Below are positions 32,291-43,178 of a DNA stretch of 64,000 nucleotides, piece by piece. The notes beneath the pieces were generated by a model, which was not told where the DNA came from, did not search any database, and saw nothing but the letters and a program-made list of their open reading frames with translations. Within the stretch, counting starts at the first letter, position 1. The number at the start of each line of letters is the position of its first letter. The stretch is from Strongylocentrotus purpuratus. Lineage: Eukaryota > Echinodermata > Echinoidea > Camarodonta > Strongylocentrotidae. Made by a program: the position numbers and the translations under genes. The DNA is taken from the NCBI RefSeq assembly GCF_000002235.5, contig NW_022145526.1, positions 1,373,001-1,437,000 on the forward strand. Direction: 5' to 3'.

Positions 32291-33611
32291 TCCATCTAGC
32301 TGAGATAAAAACCTGCACAAATGAAAAAAGTGATGTACTTCACTACCTTGTTTAGAAGTATTTCTTAATATGAACATCTGCTCATGAATGAAATGAAACA
32401 TGTATTTCTCACACTTGCTTGTGGAAGGCTTCTTGGCTTGGGTATAATGCCAACGAAACAAGGCTCTTCAAGGAAAAATCCAACCTTTAAAAACAATTAC
32501 TCTAAGAGAAAGAAGAAAACGATCAGAGCAGCTGAATGGGGAAAGTTTGAATGCAATCGGAGAGAGTAAATAAGAAAATAATGAAATTTTGGAAGTTGTA
32601 GTCACTAAATGTTTTGCCACTTCAAATTGGCTAAACCAATAATGTCACTGTGAAGTAGTTTCAGACAACTTTCCTAATTGTTACAAAACAAAGAATCACT
32701 AAAATTTCAATTTTTTAAATGTATGAATCAGGAGAGATTTGTGTTTGTAGAGGACCTACAGTAATGTGCTATCCACAACATACGTTGAGTGTAGTATCCC
32801 AAGGGAGAAGGCGCACAGAAAAAAGAAAAAGAAAAAATGTTTTTGTTCACAACAAACTGGAAAAATTGTCTGCTGATTATACTGATTACATCACAATCAA
32901 CTGACCGAGCTGCCAATTTCGAGATTCACATAAATTTAGTGATCTCATATTTTAAATTTTGGGCATTCTGTTTTCTTATTTGTCCACTTTCAAATAAATG
33001 AACATATTACAAAGATTGGATTGGCATTGAAATACTTGGTGTTGCTTTATAACAGACCTCTTGTGTCTTTTAAGCGTTTTTCTTGATCGTTTATGTCTTC
33101 AAATTTATCATGATACATTTTTGAAGCATAACAAATCATAAAAACAAGTAAATACATACCGTAAGCAATAACAACAATGAAATATATAAGAATTAAATCC
33201 CATCCAATCAACATCATTTGGACCTTCTGTGGCCGAGATCTAAAGGGGAGGGGGGGATGGGGTCAGATGGCCCCCCTACCCTCCAGTCAAACTTACTCTC
33301 AAAAGGCCCGGTCAGAATAGGTCTACATCAACTTCAAAGTGTATGAAAATGAGGAGAATTAAAAGGGAGTTTTGTTGTCCAAAATTTGTATCATCACGTA
33401 TTAGTCAAAACATATTCTTTCACATGATTAGTAATAACAGCTTCAATTTCATTGTTTGGGAGGGGGGCGTTTCTAAAACTTATCTATAACTTTAAAATTC
33501 TATTAATAAATCCATTATCACTATTTGTTTTTCTCTTTGTGACATCTCCATTCTTTTGGACCTATTTCTTTTCCTCCGTTTGTCCATCTTTCAGGACAGG
33601 GGTGATAGTAT
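32291..33611. other. non-coding stretch, fragments of repeats
   Basis: No gene seen. 33395-33440 is the reverse complement of one unit of the 75-bp minisatellite at 60.4 kb (TAGTCAAAACATATTCTTTC). G-rich tracts lie near 33243-33255 and 33460. Confidence 0.5.
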
Positions 33612-33777
33612 AGTATTAATGACTGCTTTGAGAGAAATAGTTGTTTTTATACGCTCAAGGGAAGGTTAGAATTGTGCTATTGCCCCGAGGCGTGCCGAGG
33701 GCAATAGCCCAATTGTAACCTTCCCGAGAGCGTATAAAAACAACTTTTTCTCGAATATTAAAGCAGTCATTAATACT
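33612..33777. mobile_element. complete palindromic MITE
   Basis: Left AGTATTAATGACTGCTTT and right AAAGCAGTCATTAATACT are inverted copies, and the arms continue through GTTGTTTTTATACGCTC and ATTGCCC to a short GC-rich loop (GAGGCGTGCCGAG). A direct-oriented half copy lies at 6983-7068. A related but distinct hairpin lies at 61897-62068. Confidence 0.85.
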
Positions 33778-33835
33778 TTTATATGCCGAAAAAATAGACT
33801 AGAAAATAAAAAATTAAAAATAAAAAAACTTTTGT

Positions 33836-33925
33836 CGAAGATGGGATTCGATCTCTTGCGTACAAAAGGTGATGTAACTAAAATCACCGCCTTAAACCTC
33901 TCGGCTATCGCGCTGTTACCATACA
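33836..33925 (-). pseudogene. tRNA-like pseudogene or tRNA-derived SINE head
   Basis: On the minus strand GCGCGATAGCCGAGAGG resembles the 5' end and A box of a class II (Leu/Ser-type) tRNA. ATCGAATCCC resembles the B box, preceded by a variable-arm-like region. The expected 5-bp anticodon stem with 7-nt loop is not clean (GGTGAT...ATCACC with a larger loop), so it is probably not functional. Confidence 0.45.
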
Positions 33926-34309
33926 TAGCAGTTTTTTCTTATATATATACATTAAAATGGATTGAAAACGGCTTCGCGTGGTAGATGCTTCGCGGCTGCT
34001 CCATTAAACAGGCCCTTCTTTTACTTTTGCAATGCATATTGGCACGAATTTAGATCAAGATCTATCGGCAGATGTTGTTTTTTTTTGTTTTTGGAAGTTT
34101 ATTTTCGTCTTCATGTCAACAATGCAAGATAAAATTGTCGGTAAGATCGATCGAGATTCAATTGTATTGAAATTACCGACCAATTCTTCGCACACGTACG
34201 GTATCCTCGATCGCTCAGACCATTTTTTAACATGTAAACCTATGGGTAACCATGGAGACTGAACTATTTTCCCAATAACCATTGTTACTGGGAATTTTAC
34301 AGAAATGAT

Positions 34310-34875
34310 CATGGTGAGCATCCAGGGGCCGCCTTAGGGCCTTTTGTGGGGTCCAGGGGCAAGGGCACAGCCCCCGGAAGCTCAGGGTTTTAGGTATTTA
34401 ATTACGGTCAGATGAACATCCAGGGGCCCGCCTTAGGGCCCTTGGTGGGGTCCAGGGGCACAGCCCCCGGAAGCTCAGGGATTTTAAGTATTTATTACGG
34501 TCAGATGAGCATCTAGGGGCCCGCCCTAAGGCCCTTGGTGGGGTCCAGGGGGCAGAGCACCCGGAAGCTCAGGGCTTTTATGTATTTAATTACGGTCAGA
34601 TGAACATCCAGGGGTCCGCCTTAGGGCCCTTGGTGGGGTCCGTGGGGCAGAACCCCCGGAAGCTCAGGGATTTTAGGTATTTAATTACGGTCAGATCAGC
34701 ATCCAGGGGACCGCCTTAGGGCCTTTGGTGGGGTCCAGGGGCAGTGCCCCCGGAAAATCGTTTTTTTTTTTTTTAGGTATTATGGTCAGATGAGCAACCA
34801 GGGGACCATCTTAGGGCCCTTGGTGGAGTCCGGGGCGGAGCCCCCGTAAGCTCTGGGTTTCAAGTTTTAATTACG
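34310..34875 (+). repeat. 94-bp tandem array, six units
   Basis: Units start with GGTCAGATGAGCATCCAGGG and contain CTTAGGGCCCTTGGTGGGG, then CCCCCGGAAGCTCAGGG and TATTTAATTAC. Starts are near 34313, 34411, 34504, 34598, 34693 and 34787. A partial unit at 34876 continues into GTGACATTGGCAGG. The reverse-complement form of the family occurs at 38876-39200. Confidence 0.85.
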
Positions 34876-35605
34876 GTCAGATGAGCATATTTTGATACCT
34901 CATTTGTGACATTGGCAGGTCACTTAATTTTTCTCTCTCTCTTTCTTTCTTTTTCTTTGTAACACACTTTTTCAAAAAGTGAGAGGGCTCGAGCCCCCGA
35001 GCCCAGCCGTTCTGCAGACCATGACATAAAGGCTTCTAAATAAGCATATTTTTCGCCCGACTGTAAATTTGGGAATTTCTAATTTTCGAACAAACGCATA
35101 AAAAGGTATGACCTACAAAAACATTGAGAAAAAATACTGGAAATTCATGTCATTTCAGCAACATTTGTAAATTACTGGTATCGAATAAGAAATACCCCCC
35201 CCCCCCCCCATCAGTACGCTAGCGTTCAGGGGCTCATGTCTTCTCACCCCTGTAACAAAAAACAGACACGCTTTCCCATTCTCTCACAATATGTCCACGA
35301 TATGCGCGGATCGCTATTATACAAATACAAGTGGCATGCGCAATTTTTAGGAAATTTAATTCCTGTTAACTTTCCTTTTCTTTGAATGGAATTTTATATG
35401 TGATTTAATTCTGGTTTTTATTATTGTTATGTACTTTTGGGTTAAAAATACAACCATCTTGACTCCTTTACTGCTTTTTTTTTTTTTTTGGAGGGGGGGG
35501 CCGTTTTGGGGGGGCAAAAATGCGTTCCCCCCCCCCACACTTTTTTGATTGGGGGGACAACTGCCCCCCCCCCCCCCCCCTGACACCCCACTTCCGGCGC
35601 CTATG

Positions 35606-35735
35606 CCTCTGTACACAGTTGAAATTATCCAATATAATAATAACGTCCCTCTTTCGAAATAATATGTAATACGTAAACTATACATGAACTATATACTTCT
35701 TTAGTTGTGTAACTGTTTTATATATAATGGTTTAT
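35606..35735 (+). repeat. TRIM 3' flank remnant, left part
   Basis: Text from GCCTCTGTACACAGTT to GTGTAACTGTTTT matches 54895-55020, just downstream of the TRIM exon 2 stop. No TRIM exon 2 precedes it here. The match resumes at about 41369, so the unit is interrupted by about 5.6 kb of insertions. Confidence 0.75.
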
Positions 35736-36256
35736 TTATTCAAAAATCACATTGCAGCCCAAAAGCTGAATTGCACGATTTTTTTACAAATCTTTGACAT
35801 AAAAACAAATTATAATGATCATTGTAAAAAGCATTACGCAAGATAATAACTGCATACAAAATTAGTAACGCAATATATTCAACAAATATTCTTTTACATT
35901 TTAAACCGAAATAGTTCGGATTATCAGATGGTATAAAGGCACTTAGATTAATAGCTGATCAGATTGATAGAGGAAGAGAAAAAAAAAGGTGTGAGTCAGA
36001 GAGGAAGAACTAGTGTTGGAAGGAAAAATACCATAAGGGAAAAACTAAGAATCAGGAGTGCCGAAAACTATGGGCGGCCAAAGGGGCCAATATCAACAGT
36101 CACAAAAACAAACAAAGATGCATACAAACAAACAAAGAAGCATACAAACAAACAAAGGACAGAGTAAAATAGACAAAGTACCCAGAAGAAAGGACCAATT
36201 AACAAAGAATAAATCAATGGTCAGAGCAAAATAGACAAAGTACAGGTCAAAAGAAA

Positions 36257-36690
36257 CAGAGGGCGTTTTGGTTTACGGTAAGCAAATAGACATCAGGCAC
36301 CAAAACGAGAAAGGACAAACTCAAACAGACATCACATCATCTACGAACTGACCCTCAAAGGACAACAGAGGGCGTTTGGGTTTACGGTAAGCAAATAGAC
36401 ATCAGGCACCAAAACGAGAAAGGACAAACTCAAACAGACATCACATCATCTACGAACTGACCCTCAAAGGACAACAGAGGGTGTTTTGGTTTACGGTAAG
36501 CAAATAGACATCAGGCACCAAAACGAGAAAGGACAAACTCAAACAGACATCACATCATCTACGAACTGACCCTCAAAGGACAACAGAGGGCGTTTTGGTT
36601 TACGGTAAGAAAATAGACATCAGGCACCAAAACGAGAAAGGACAAACTCAAACAGACATCACATCATCTACGAACTGACCCTCAAAGGAC
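36257..36690 (+). repeat. 109-bp tandem units, left arm (four copies)
   Basis: Units begin CAGAGGGCGTTTTGG and contain TTACGGTAAGCAAATAGACA, CACCAAAACGAG and CATCTACGAACTGACCC, with starts at about 36257, 36366, 36475 and 36584. The copies are almost identical, which points to recent amplification or homogenisation. Inverted counterparts lie at 40735-41060. Confidence 0.9.
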
Positions 36691-36839
36691 AAAGCGGGGC
36701 TTTTCTCGAAAGGGTGCGTCGACTAGTCTTTCGCATCAGTCGTTTAAAATGAGGATCTGGGACAGAAGGTAATAGTTGCCAATTTAATTATATCGAAAAT
36801 GTATTAAATAAAATGGAATGGTCTTGATTACAGAGTGTT

Positions 36840-38654
36840 CTCTTTCGTTATTACTATGTTGATGGGGAGACAGAGAGAAGGAAAAAGGGGAAAGGGAAAG
36901 GGAAGATAGAAGGAAAGAAAGAAGAATAAGAAGAAAAGAGGGAAACGGGGGGGCGAAGGGCTCTTGGCTCCTCCTCACCCCCTCCCCCCCCCCCCCCCGC
37001 CAAAAAATAAATAAGAGAGAGAGAGAGAGAGAAGGGAAAGGGAAAGAAAATATAAAGGAAAGAAAGAAGAGGAAGAAGGAAAGAGGGAAACGGGGGAAAA
37101 GCGAAAGGCTCTTACCTCCCCCCCCCCCCCCGCCAATAAAATAAATAGGAGAGAGAGAGAGAGAGAGAGAAGGGAAAGGGAAAGAAAATATAAAAGGAAA
37201 GAAAGAAGAAGAAGAAGGAAAGAGGGAAACGGAGGAAGGGCGAAAGGCTCTTACCTACCCCCCCCCCCGCCCCCTCCCGCCAAAAAAAAATCTAAAAGGA
37301 AAGAAAGAGGAAAAAGAATAAAAAGAAAAGAGGGAAACGGGGGAAGGGCGGAGGACTCTTGCCCTCCCCCCCCCCCCCCGCCAAAAATAAATAAGAGAGA
37401 GAGAGAGAGAGATTTGAAAGCGAAAGGGAAAGAGAATATAAAAGGAAAGAAGGAAGAGGAAGAAGAATAAAAGATGGACGGGGGAAGGGCGGAAGACTCT
37501 TGCCTCCCCCCCCCCCCCCCCGCCAAAAAATAAATCAGAGAGAGAGAGATTGGAAAGCGAAAGGGAAAGAGATGATAAAAGGAAAGAAGGAAGAGAAGAA
37601 GAAGAAAAGAGGGAAACGGGGGAAGGGCGGAGGACACTTGCCTCCCCCCCCCCCCCCCCGCCAAAAAATAAATAGAGAGAGAGAGAGAGAGAGAGAGATT
37701 TGAAAGCGAAAGGGAAAGAGAATATAAAAGGAGAGAAGGAAGAGGAAGAAGAAGAAAAGAGGGAAACGGGGGAAGGGCGGAGGACACTTGCCTCCCCCCC
37801 CCCCCCCCCGCCAAAAAATAAATAAGAGAGAGAGAGAGAGAGAGAGATTTGAAAGCGAAAGGGAAAGAGAATATAAAAGGAAAGAAGGAAGAGGAAGAAG
37901 AAGAAAAGAGGGAAACGGGGGAAGGGCGGAGGACTCTTGCCTCCCCCCACCCCCGCCAAAAAATAAATCAGAGAGAGAGAGATTGGAAAGCGAAAGGGAA
38001 AGAGATGATAAAAGGAAAGAAAGGAGAGGAAAAAGGAAAGAAGAAAAGAGGGACACGGGGGCGAAGGGCTCTTGCCATTCCCCCCCCCCCCCCGCCAAAA
38101 ATAAATAAGAGAGAGAGAGAGAGAGAGAGAAGGGAGAGGGAATAAGAAAATATAAAAGGAAAGAAAGAAGAGGAAGAAGAAGAAAAGAGGGAAACGGGGA
38201 AGGGCTCTTGCCTTCCCCCTCCCCCCACCCCCGCCAAAAATAAATAAGAGAGAGAGAGAGAGAAGGGAAAGGGAAAGAAAATATAAAAGGAAAGAAAGAA
38301 GAGGAATAAGGAAAGAGGGAAACGGGGGAAGGGCGGAGGACTCTTGCCTCCCCCCCCCCTCCCTCCCGCCAAAAAATAAATCAGAGAGAGAGAGAAGGGA
38401 AAGGGAAAGGGAAAGAGAATATAAAAGGAAAGAAAGAAGAGGGAAAAGAAGAAACGAGGGACACGGGGGCGAAGGGCTCTTGCCCTCCCCCCCCCCCCCC
38501 GCCAAAAAAATAAATAAGAGAGAGAAGGGAAATGGAAAGGGAAAGATAATATAAAAGGAAATAAAGAAGAGGAAGAAGAATAAAAAGAAAAGAGGGAAAC
38601 GTGGGCGAAGGGCTCTTGCCTCCTCCCCCCCCCCCCTCCCCCGCCAACAAATAA

Positions 38655-38689
<35 letters not shown>

Positions 38690-38870
38690 GAAAGCGAAAG
38701 AAAATATAAAAGGAAAGAAAGAAGAGGAAAAAGAATAAGAAAAGAGGGAAACGGGGGCGAAGGGCTCTTGCCTCCTCCCTCCCCCCCCCCCCCCCGCCAA
38801 AAAAGAGAGAGAGAGAGAGAGAGAAGGAAAGGGAAAGAGAAGATAAAAGGAAAGAAAGAAGAAGAAGAAG
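36840..38870 (+). repeat. polypurine/poly-C minisatellite, about 14 units of roughly 138 bp
   Basis: Each unit has a GA run, GGGAAAGGGAAAG, AAAATATAAAAGGAAAG, AAGAAGAGGAAGAAG, GGGAAACGGGGG, CTCTTGCC, then a run of 10 or more C and CGCCAAAAAATAAAT. C tracts lie near 36980, 37120, 37260, 37366, 37506, 37645, 37795, 37945, 38080, 38220, 38350, 38487, 38625 and 38778. The long minus-strand reading frames here are by-products of the composition. Confidence 0.9.
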
Positions 38871-38875
38871 AAGAA

Positions 38876-39200
38876 TTCGTGTCCTGCCAGTGTCACAAAT
38901 AGATATAAAAATATGCTCATCTGACGATAATTTGATGTATAAAACCCTTCACCTTCTTGGGGCTCCGCCCCTTGGATCCAACACCAATTTGTGTCCTGCC
39001 AGTGTCACAAATAGATATAAAAATATGCTCATCTGACCGTTATTTATTGCCCAAAACTCCTGAGCTTCTGGGGGCTCTGCCCCCTGTACCCAACACCAAA
39101 TTGTGTCCTGCCACTGTCACAAATAAGGTATAAAATTATGCTCATCCGACGTTAATTTTGATGTTTAATACCCCTGAGCTTCTGAGGGCTCCGCCCTGTG
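38876..39200 (-). repeat. three tandem units related to the 34.3 kb array, inverted
   Basis: GTGTCCTGCCAGTGTCAC starts units near 38879, 38992 and 39106, each with ATGCTCATCTGAC and GGGGCTCCGCCCC. The reverse complement matches the 94-bp family at 34310 (GTCAGATGAGCAT). The units lie at the centre of the fold-back element. Confidence 0.8.
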
Positions 39201-40423
39201 AAAAAAACGTGTAAAAAAACACGTTAATTTTACCGTTTTGGGGAGATAGGCCCCCCCCCCTCCCTGGCGTTCAAGGGGGGGGGGGATGGTACGATTTTTC
39301 AAATTTTCGAGGGCCCCAAAAAAAGATTAGTGCTCTCTAGTAATTTCGCGACTACTCCGGAACCGCGGCAGATATAAAGTTTTTCTTTCATGACTTTTTT
39401 CTTTCGAGTCTTACGCATCTTTCAAAACATTTTTTTTGTTGAAAATTGGACGTAAAGTTGCGGAGTCACGTGACCTTTTGTTTTTGCATGTCAGCCCTAA
39501 AATCGCTCATTTTTGTGATTTATGTACCAAACATATGGAAATACCATTTATTCTTTAAAAAAAAGAGAAAACATTGGTTATTTGGTCTTGTTTCAAGTTA
39601 ATGTGTTTGTTTTGGGGTCAAAATAGTTGAATTGTGCTTAGAAATGAAATAAAACAACAAAAACAATATAATACATAAATACAAATTATCAAAACAAGAG
39701 ATAACATGGGGATAAACTGGCTCTTCCAACTTTGTTGTCGTATTATTATTCTAACCAATATATGTAGTGAAAAAGAACGCTTGAATATGAATTATATATG
39801 ATTTATGGGTAAAAATGTGAATTCTCTGATCTTGTTTGCATAAATTACCATAAATATGCAAATGAGTGAATTTTTCAAAAAAATGAAATTACCATAGTTT
39901 TGTATACACTTCACTTGACATGCATGCACATTTTCGCGGCGATCAGCTGTAAAACGACCGAGATCTTAGAGGGGGGACCCCCCCCCCCCCCCCACCCCCA
40001 CCCTCAAGTCTACTCCAATCACATTGAAAAAAAAGTATGACTTAAATCATCTCTCTCATCATTATACCGCTATAGTATTCATGTTTTTAATATTATTTAT
40101 TGTCCTTCCATTAAACAAGTTCATAGAGAAAATACTTATCTCTCTGCAACATTAAAAAAGAATCTTCATTAATATTTCTTAATTTGTATTGATAGCCTTG
40201 TGGTCGCCAACAGTGGCGTAGGTAGGGGCGTCTCCAAAGGGGGGTGTCAGGATATTGTCGGTAAAATTGCGCTGCCGTCGGGAAAAAAGAGAAAAGGGGG
40301 AGGGGAAAAAGAGAGGGAAAGGGAAAGAAAAAAAGAAAAAAAAAAAAGAAAAGAAAGAAAGAGAAAAACGAAAAAGAGGGAGATGAGGAAAGAAAGGGAA
40401 AAAAGAAAAGAAAGGAGGCAAGA
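39201..40423. other. fold-back element centre, no gene
   Basis: AT-rich sequence with poly-C tracts (39251 and 39977) and a small hairpin ACGTG...CACGT near 39209. The polypurine repeats restart at about 40280 in left-arm orientation and flip to pyrimidine orientation at about 40421, the inversion point. Confidence 0.5.
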
Positions 40424-41257
40424 GCCTTTGCCCCCGTTTCCTTCTTTTCTTCTTCTTCCTCTTTTTTCTTTCCTTTTATCTTCTCTTTCCCTTTCCTTCT
40501 CTCTCTCTCTCTTATTTATTTTTTGGCAAGGGGGGGGGAGGAGGCAAGAGCCCTTTGCCCCCGTTTCCTTCTTTTCTTCTTCTTCCTCTTCTTTCTTTCC
40601 TTTTATCTTCTCTTTCCCTTTCCTTCTCTCTCTCTCTCTTATTTATTTTTTGGCGGGGGGGGGGGAGGAGGCAAGAGTCCAGCGTATTGGAGTACGAGTA
40701 GGCCCTAGAATAAAAAGAAAAAACCTCGAGGACGCCCTCTGTTGTCCTTTGAGGGTCAGTTCGTAGATGATGTGATGTCTGTTTGAGTTTGTCCTTTCTC
40801 GTTTTGGTGCCTGATGTCTATTTGCTTACCGTAAACCAAAACGCCCTCTGTTGTCCTTTGAGGGTCAGTTCGTAGATGATGTGATGTCTGTTTGAGTTTG
40901 TCCTTTCTCGTTTTGGTGCCTGATGTCTATTTGCTTACCGTAAACCAAAACGCCCTCTATTGTCCTTTGAGGGTCAGTTCGTAGATGATGTGATGTCTGT
41001 TTGAGTTTGTCCTTTCTCGTTTTGGTGCCTGATGTCTATTTGCTTACCGTAAACCAAAACGCCCTCTGTTTCTTTTGACCTGTACTTTGTCTATTTTGCT
41101 CTGACCTTTGATTTATTCTTTGTTAATTGGTCCTTTCTTCTGGGTACTTTGTCAATTTTGCTCTGTCCTTTGTTTGTTTGTATGCTTCTTTGTTTGTTTG
41201 TATGCATCTTTGTTTGTTTTTGTGACTGTTGATATTGGCCCCTTTGGCCGCCCATAG
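40424..41257 (-). repeat. right inverted arm of the fold-back element
   Basis: From the outside in, it repeats the left arm inverted: GGCCGCCCATAG end, TTTGTTTGTTTGTATGC segment, about three 109-bp units, then pyrimidine/poly-G units with tracts near 40530 and 40656. The arm is about a third of the left arm's length because it has fewer minisatellite units. Confidence 0.85.
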
Positions 41258-41368
41258 AAAACCAGAAAAAGGATCTAGGTATGTGTTTTTGAATGCTTCA
41301 TCGTCAGATGAGAGAGCAAACCTAGGTACAACGAATACATGATATATTGTATTATATTATCATTGCAA

Positions 41369-42643
41369 TGTTAACAAATGATTGTAATTGCTAGTTCAGA
41401 GAATAACGACTTAATTCGAGGTGTCGTGGTCGAGTGGATATGTCACTGGGCTGTGGATCATAAGATCCGGGGTTCAAGTTTCCCCGCGGCACTAATGTCC
41501 TTTGGCAAGACATTAATCTACATTTGCCACTCTCCATCCAGATGTTAAATGGGCGACTGGCTTGAATGCTCCCCAGGGAGTGGAAAATGTGAAGACATTG
41601 TGTTGCGGGTAAGCCTGAATCCGATGACCGGGGTAATAATATGTGCTGCGCCAAGAAACAAAATATTAGGAGCATTATAAATGCGAGCTATTATTATAAA
41701 GACACACTGTTGAATTTGTTTCGTTTTGGCTAATCGTTTTTGCCATTTGCTCTATTGAGTGCAAGATGAATCTCTTTAGTAAGTCAGTATTCGTTGCTAT
41801 AATTCTTTATTGATATGTCATTTGTTTGTTTTTGTAAGTACATTCTAAATGTTGTACTTTAGAACAAAAAGGAATTTTTAAACATCTGGTATCAATATTC
41901 CATTATCCGTTTTCCTACTGTTTTATCATAGCATAGTTTAATGCTTCTTATAAGCAATTCAAAACTTGACCTACTTGAGACGCAAGAAATATGAGCAAGT
42001 GAAAATGTGATATGATATCATCATGTTTTACTTGAAAATTGATAAAATGTTGATTTAGTTCTTATAAAGTGTAAGTTCCCTTATTTTGTTGTTCTCAAAG
42101 TATTCAAAACTGTTGTTTGTTTGACATTAGTTTCTTATACTTCATTATGATTATTTTCTATATCTAAATAAAGTAACACCTGATACTGACTTTTTTTATT
42201 AGGACTGCATTGTAAGTGATCTTTTCAGTGATCTTTACGAAATTGTACTGCAATTCTGTGATAGGTAGTGATTTCACTCTAAATACTACATGTCAATTCG
42301 GCAGTTGTCTTTTTCAAATTAATTACCGCTTCGATTCGATTCCGTTTAGTCGATTCAATTCAATTCAATTGAATCTATACAGATTATCGATTTATGACGT
42401 GGAATTTGGAATCTGCATTTGAGGCGGTAAAAAGAGAATTGGGTAATATAGGATTATGGTTATCATATAATAAATTGTAGAAATGATGATAATATAAAGT
42501 CCAAACTCTGGGATGAAACTGGAGAAAACTTCATTTTAATGTTTCTCCATCATAAAGAAATGACACCCCAGATGATATATTGTTAAGTAGATTACATCGA
42601 AGAAATTCCATGCATAAACGATCTAGCTTCGGGAACAATCTTT
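41369..42643 (+). repeat. TRIM 3' flank remnant, right part
   Basis: Colinear with about 55020-56373 of TRIM copy B (GACACACTGTTGAA, ATCAATATTCC, GATTCCGTTTAGT, GGCTTCGGGAACAAT). An AATAAA lies at 42167-42172; the matching site in copy B reads AATGAA. It carries a SINE absent from copy B. The homology ends at about 42643, shortly before the 350-bp inverted-repeat element. Confidence 0.8.
41412..41698 (+). mobile_element. tRNA-derived SINE
   Basis: An A-box-like TGGTCGAGTGG and a B-box-like GGGTTCAAG, about 50 bp apart, head a body of about 220 bp (CACTAATGTCCTTTGGCAAG, CCATCCAGATGTTAAATGG) ending in an ATTATTATAAA tail. The paralogous site in copy B (about 55060-55075) lacks it. A related copy lies on the minus strand at 63645-63775. 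tRNA-derived SINEs are established in echinoids. Confidence 0.8.
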
Positions 42644-42825
42644 AGGCTAGGAATATTGTGTTTTGAGGTCAAACAAATTGCAATAAAATATTTTTCACTG
42701 CAATGCATTTTAGTAAGGTCCCCAAAATGACATACTAAAAGTCCAAAAAAATCCAAGTAGTGGAAGTGTCCCTAATTTGCATAAATCCAATATGGCCGCT
42801 ATTTCGAGGATTTTCACATAGATTT

Positions 42826-43178
42826 TGTCATATTGGTCAACTTGTATAGGCTGTTGTGGCACTAAAGGAGTAGGAAAAGTGATCCGTTGTACATTTTGTA
42901 TCAACTAAAATACCCACATACTACAGGTACATCACACACCTGAAACAAATCCCCTCGCACATCCACACCCACACAATCCAACATATAATGTATTACCTTA
43001 GCAGATGATGTTATTTCATTATGCACTAGACAAAATAATATCATGTCATTTTATATTGAAAAAATAAAACAAAAATATCAGTTCCGAAAAACTGGCCCCT
43101 ATGAGTATTCGTACAAACACAATAGCTGTTATAGGGTTATGTTTATAGGGGTACAGCCTGTACCTTACATTATCCGTG
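42826..43178 (+). repeat. left terminal inverted repeat
   Basis: Inverted match to 46831-47190 from TTGTATAGGCTG to ACATTATCC. Just outside and inside lie three degenerate copies of a motif with CAATATGGCCGC or similar (about 42790, 43210 and 43390), so the end region also has internal direct repeats. Confidence 0.75.

Larger units (their letters stand above)
36068..41257. mobile_element. fold-back (long-inverted-repeat) transposon, 5.2 kb
   Basis: The outer ends CTATGGGCGGCCAAAGGGGC and its reverse complement bound the element, with AAAA on both outer flanks as a possible short target duplication. The arms contain, from outside in: an AAACAAACAAAG-rich segment, an array of 109-bp units (four left, about three right, inverted), and an array of roughly 138-bp polypurine/poly-C units (about 14 left, two or three right). 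The centre holds 113-bp repeats and AT-rich sequence. No transposase ORF is seen. Modular elements with long inverted repeats made of tandem units are known from sea urchins (TU elements) and from Drosophila FB. It interrupts the TRIM 3' flank homology. Confidence 0.8.

Noticed and set aside
36257-36690. Identical 109-bp repeats considered as a CRISPR array or gene cluster
   Set aside because: No unique spacers; inverted copies occur at 40735-41060 as part of a fold-back element.
37251-38920. Long minus-strand reading frames (up to about 416 codons) rich in Gly, Ser, Leu and Phe
   Set aside because: They arise from the polypurine/poly-C minisatellite; several frames are open at once and the translation only mirrors the repeat unit.
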